The translations under genes and the position numbers were made by a program. The notes under the pieces were generated by a model, which was given only the letters and a program-made list of their open reading frames with translations, was not told the DNA's origin and did not search any database. 64,000 bases of DNA, taken from positions 10,796-74,795 of the forward strand of contig DJHK01000010.1 in assembly GCA_002433065.1 (NCBI GenBank), in the 5' to 3' direction. This document shows, in pieces, positions 62,574-64,000 of this stretch (position 1 is its first letter; every line of letters starts with the position of its first letter). The DNA comes from Chloroflexi bacterium UBA6622 (GTDB lineage: Bacteria > Chloroflexota > UBA11872).

Positions 62574-64000
62574 ATGCCCAAGAATCTACTCTTTAATGAA
62601 TCCGCCCGCAAAGCACTACTGAATGGTGTCGATGAGGTGGCTGACGCTGTACGTGTCACGTTGGGCCCCAAAGGTCGAAACGTAGGTCTCGGTCGAAAAT
62701 TCGGAGCACCCGTTATAACCAACGACGGTGTCACCGTAGCCCGTGATATCGACCTGGGTGACGCCTTCGAAAACATGGGTGCCCAACTCGTAAAGGAAGC
62801 CGCTACCAAAACAAATGATGTAGCAGGAGACGGAACGACCACCGCCACGGTACTCGCCCAACAGATGATCCATGATGGTGTACGGGCGGTGGCTGCTGAA
62901 ATGAATCCAATGATCATCAAGCGTGGCATGGAAAAGGCAATTGCCACCGCCGAAGAGGCGCTCGCCAAGCAAGGGCGAAAGATTCGTGAACCCCAACAGA
63001 TGGAATGGGTCGCGACGATTTCCTCAGGTGACGAATCTATTGGAAAACAGATTGCTACAGCTCTTGAGCGCGTTGGCAAGGACGGTGCTGTGTCCGTTGA
63101 AGAGGGTCGGACTAATGCTCTCGAACTTGAACTGGTTGATGGCGTTCAACTCGACCGCGGATATATCTCGCCATATCTTGTAACCGATGAGGTTTCAATG
63201 TCCTGTGAATTGAATGATGCTTTTGTCTTCGTGACCGATGACAAGCTATCCAGTGCGCAGGACATGCTTCCACTGCTCGAAAAGGTTGTTCAGTCCGGCA
63301 AAAAAGATCTCTTGATCATTGCTGAAGACATTGAAGGCGACATGCTCGCCACAATGATCGTCAACAAAGTTCGTGGAGCGCTCAATGCCTGTGCAATTAA
63401 GGCACCCGCCTACGGCGACCGCCGCAAGGCAATTCTGGATGACATCGCGATTTTAACGGCTGCCACAGTCGTATCAAAAGACCTTGGGCAGGATCTGAAA
63501 GAAATCGGCCTTGACGTGCTGGGTACAGCAAGACGCATCGTGGTTAAAAAGGATGAAACCACCATTGTGGAAGGCGCTGGATCCCGACGTGACATCACCA
63601 AGCGAATTGCAACCATTAAAGCGCAAGTTGAAACTACGGATTCAGACTACGACCGTGAGAAGCTTGACGAGCGAGCTGCCAAGCTGGCCGGTGGGGTCGC
63701 TGTTGTTCGCGTCGGCGCACCGACAGAGGTGGAGCTGAAAGAAAAGAAGCACAGGGTCGAAGATGCACTTTCAGCAACTCAGGCTGCGGTAGCTGATGGG
63801 ATCGTTGCAGGGGCTGGAACCTCATTTATTCGGACGATTCCTGCGATCGACACGCTCATTGAAACCCTCCACGGTGAAGAGGCCATGGGAGCGAAGATCG
63901 TACGAAACGCGCTTACTGCGCCCCTTCGTCAACTCGCTTCGAATGCCGGAGAAATTGGTGATGTCGTGGTTGAGCGGGTACTTACCGCCTCCGGAAACAA
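62574..64000 (+). CDS. groL: Chaperonin GroEL, 3' end cut off by the window
   Basis: The 60 kDa chaperonin that folds proteins in a double ring with ATP. The first 475 residues are present (family about 540). ATP-binding signatures are TLGPKGRNVGL near residue 30, GDGTTTATVLAQ near residue 87 and the C-terminal side LAGGVAVVRVGA near residue 375. Start ATG 62574 has GAAGGAG upstream at 62557-62563. No groES gene lies before it; the gene stands alone with its own leader. Confidence 0.97.
   Translation, partial: MPKNLLFNESARKALLNGVDEVADAVRVTLGPKGRNVGLGRKFGAPVITNDGVTVARDIDLGDAFENMGAQLVKEAATKTNDVAGDGTTTATVLAQQMIHDGVRAVAAEMNPMIIKRGMEKAIATAEEALAKQGRKIREPQQMEWVATISSGDESIGKQIATALERVGKDGAVSVEEGRTNALELELVDGVQLDRGYISPYLVTDEVSMSCELNDAFVFVTDDKLSSAQDMLPLLEKVVQSGKKDLLIIAEDIEGDMLATMIVNKVRGALNACAIKAPAYGDRRKAILDDIAILTAATVVSKDLGQDLKEIGLDVLGTARRIVVKKDETTIVEGAGSRRDITKRIATIKAQVETTDSDYDREKLDERAAKLAGGVAVVRVGAPTEVELKEKKHRVEDALSATQAAVADGIVAGAGTSFIRTIPAIDTLIETLHGEEAMGAKIVRNALTAPLRQLASNAGEIGDVVVERVLTASGN

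Noticed and set aside
1..64000. CRISPR array, insertion sequence, prophage or integron
   Set aside because: No regularly spaced repeats, transposase, integrase or phage structural genes were seen.

Overview
The window looks like a stretch of chromosome from a free-living, probably marine bacterium of the phylum Chloroflexota, perhaps SAR202-like. The phylum is an inference. It rests on a very large membrane protein with a Chlor_Arch_YYY (DUF2298) half at 25710-30077, on the mix of enolase-superfamily, Gfo/Idh/MocA and sulfatase genes, and on a selenocysteine system. No rRNA, tRNA or CRISPR array was recognised.

Layout. 1-6268: the end of an SDR gene, then a minus-strand cluster mtnA-mtnP-pfkB-ahcY-metK for the methyl cycle and methylthioadenosine salvage. 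6421-13842: a sulfated-sugar region with a formylglycine-generating enzyme, a GH127 glycosidase, an enolase-superfamily enzyme, a Cys-type sulfatase and an oxidoreductase, plus decayed remnants of a second sulfatase and possibly a second enolase-like gene. 13963-24887: tsaC operon, yvcK, isoprenoid genes (dxs and a polyprenyl synthase), gap-pgk and selB. 24949-31261: membrane proteins, the giant DUF2298 protein, birA and a small conserved protein. 31574-40650: glcD, a zinc dehydrogenase, an ammonium transporter, an enoyl-reductase-like SDR, nadD-rsfS and small proteins. 40758-44656: an ABC transporter operon that ends in a selenocysteine-containing peroxiredoxin-like gene, followed by a broken MarR gene and a broken ABC exporter. 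44676-53445: glycosyltransferase, tpiA, MFS transporter, nucleotidyltransferase, ftsY, a SelW-like selenoprotein, and glcF-glcE. 53498-64000: panC, an overlapping three-gene sugar/amine cassette, proC, two moeA-type genes and the start of groEL.

The most notable result is that two genes normally lost by automatic annotation are complete only if an in-frame TGA is read as selenocysteine. They are a peroxiredoxin-like protein (Sec in a UxxC motif, 42461-42961) and a SelW/Rdx protein (CxxU, 50488-50733). Each TGA is followed by a hairpin at the spacing expected for a bacterial SECIS element, and the dedicated elongation factor SelB is encoded at 22974-24887. The three observations support one another.

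A second theme is gene decay beside intact relatives or partners: a frameshifted sulfatase tail, a frameshifted MarR regulator and an ABC exporter with an internal deletion. A third is sulfated-glycan use: the formylglycine-generating enzyme would activate the sulfatase, whose CVPSR motif is intact, and GH127 and the enolase and dehydrogenase enzymes could act on the released sugars.
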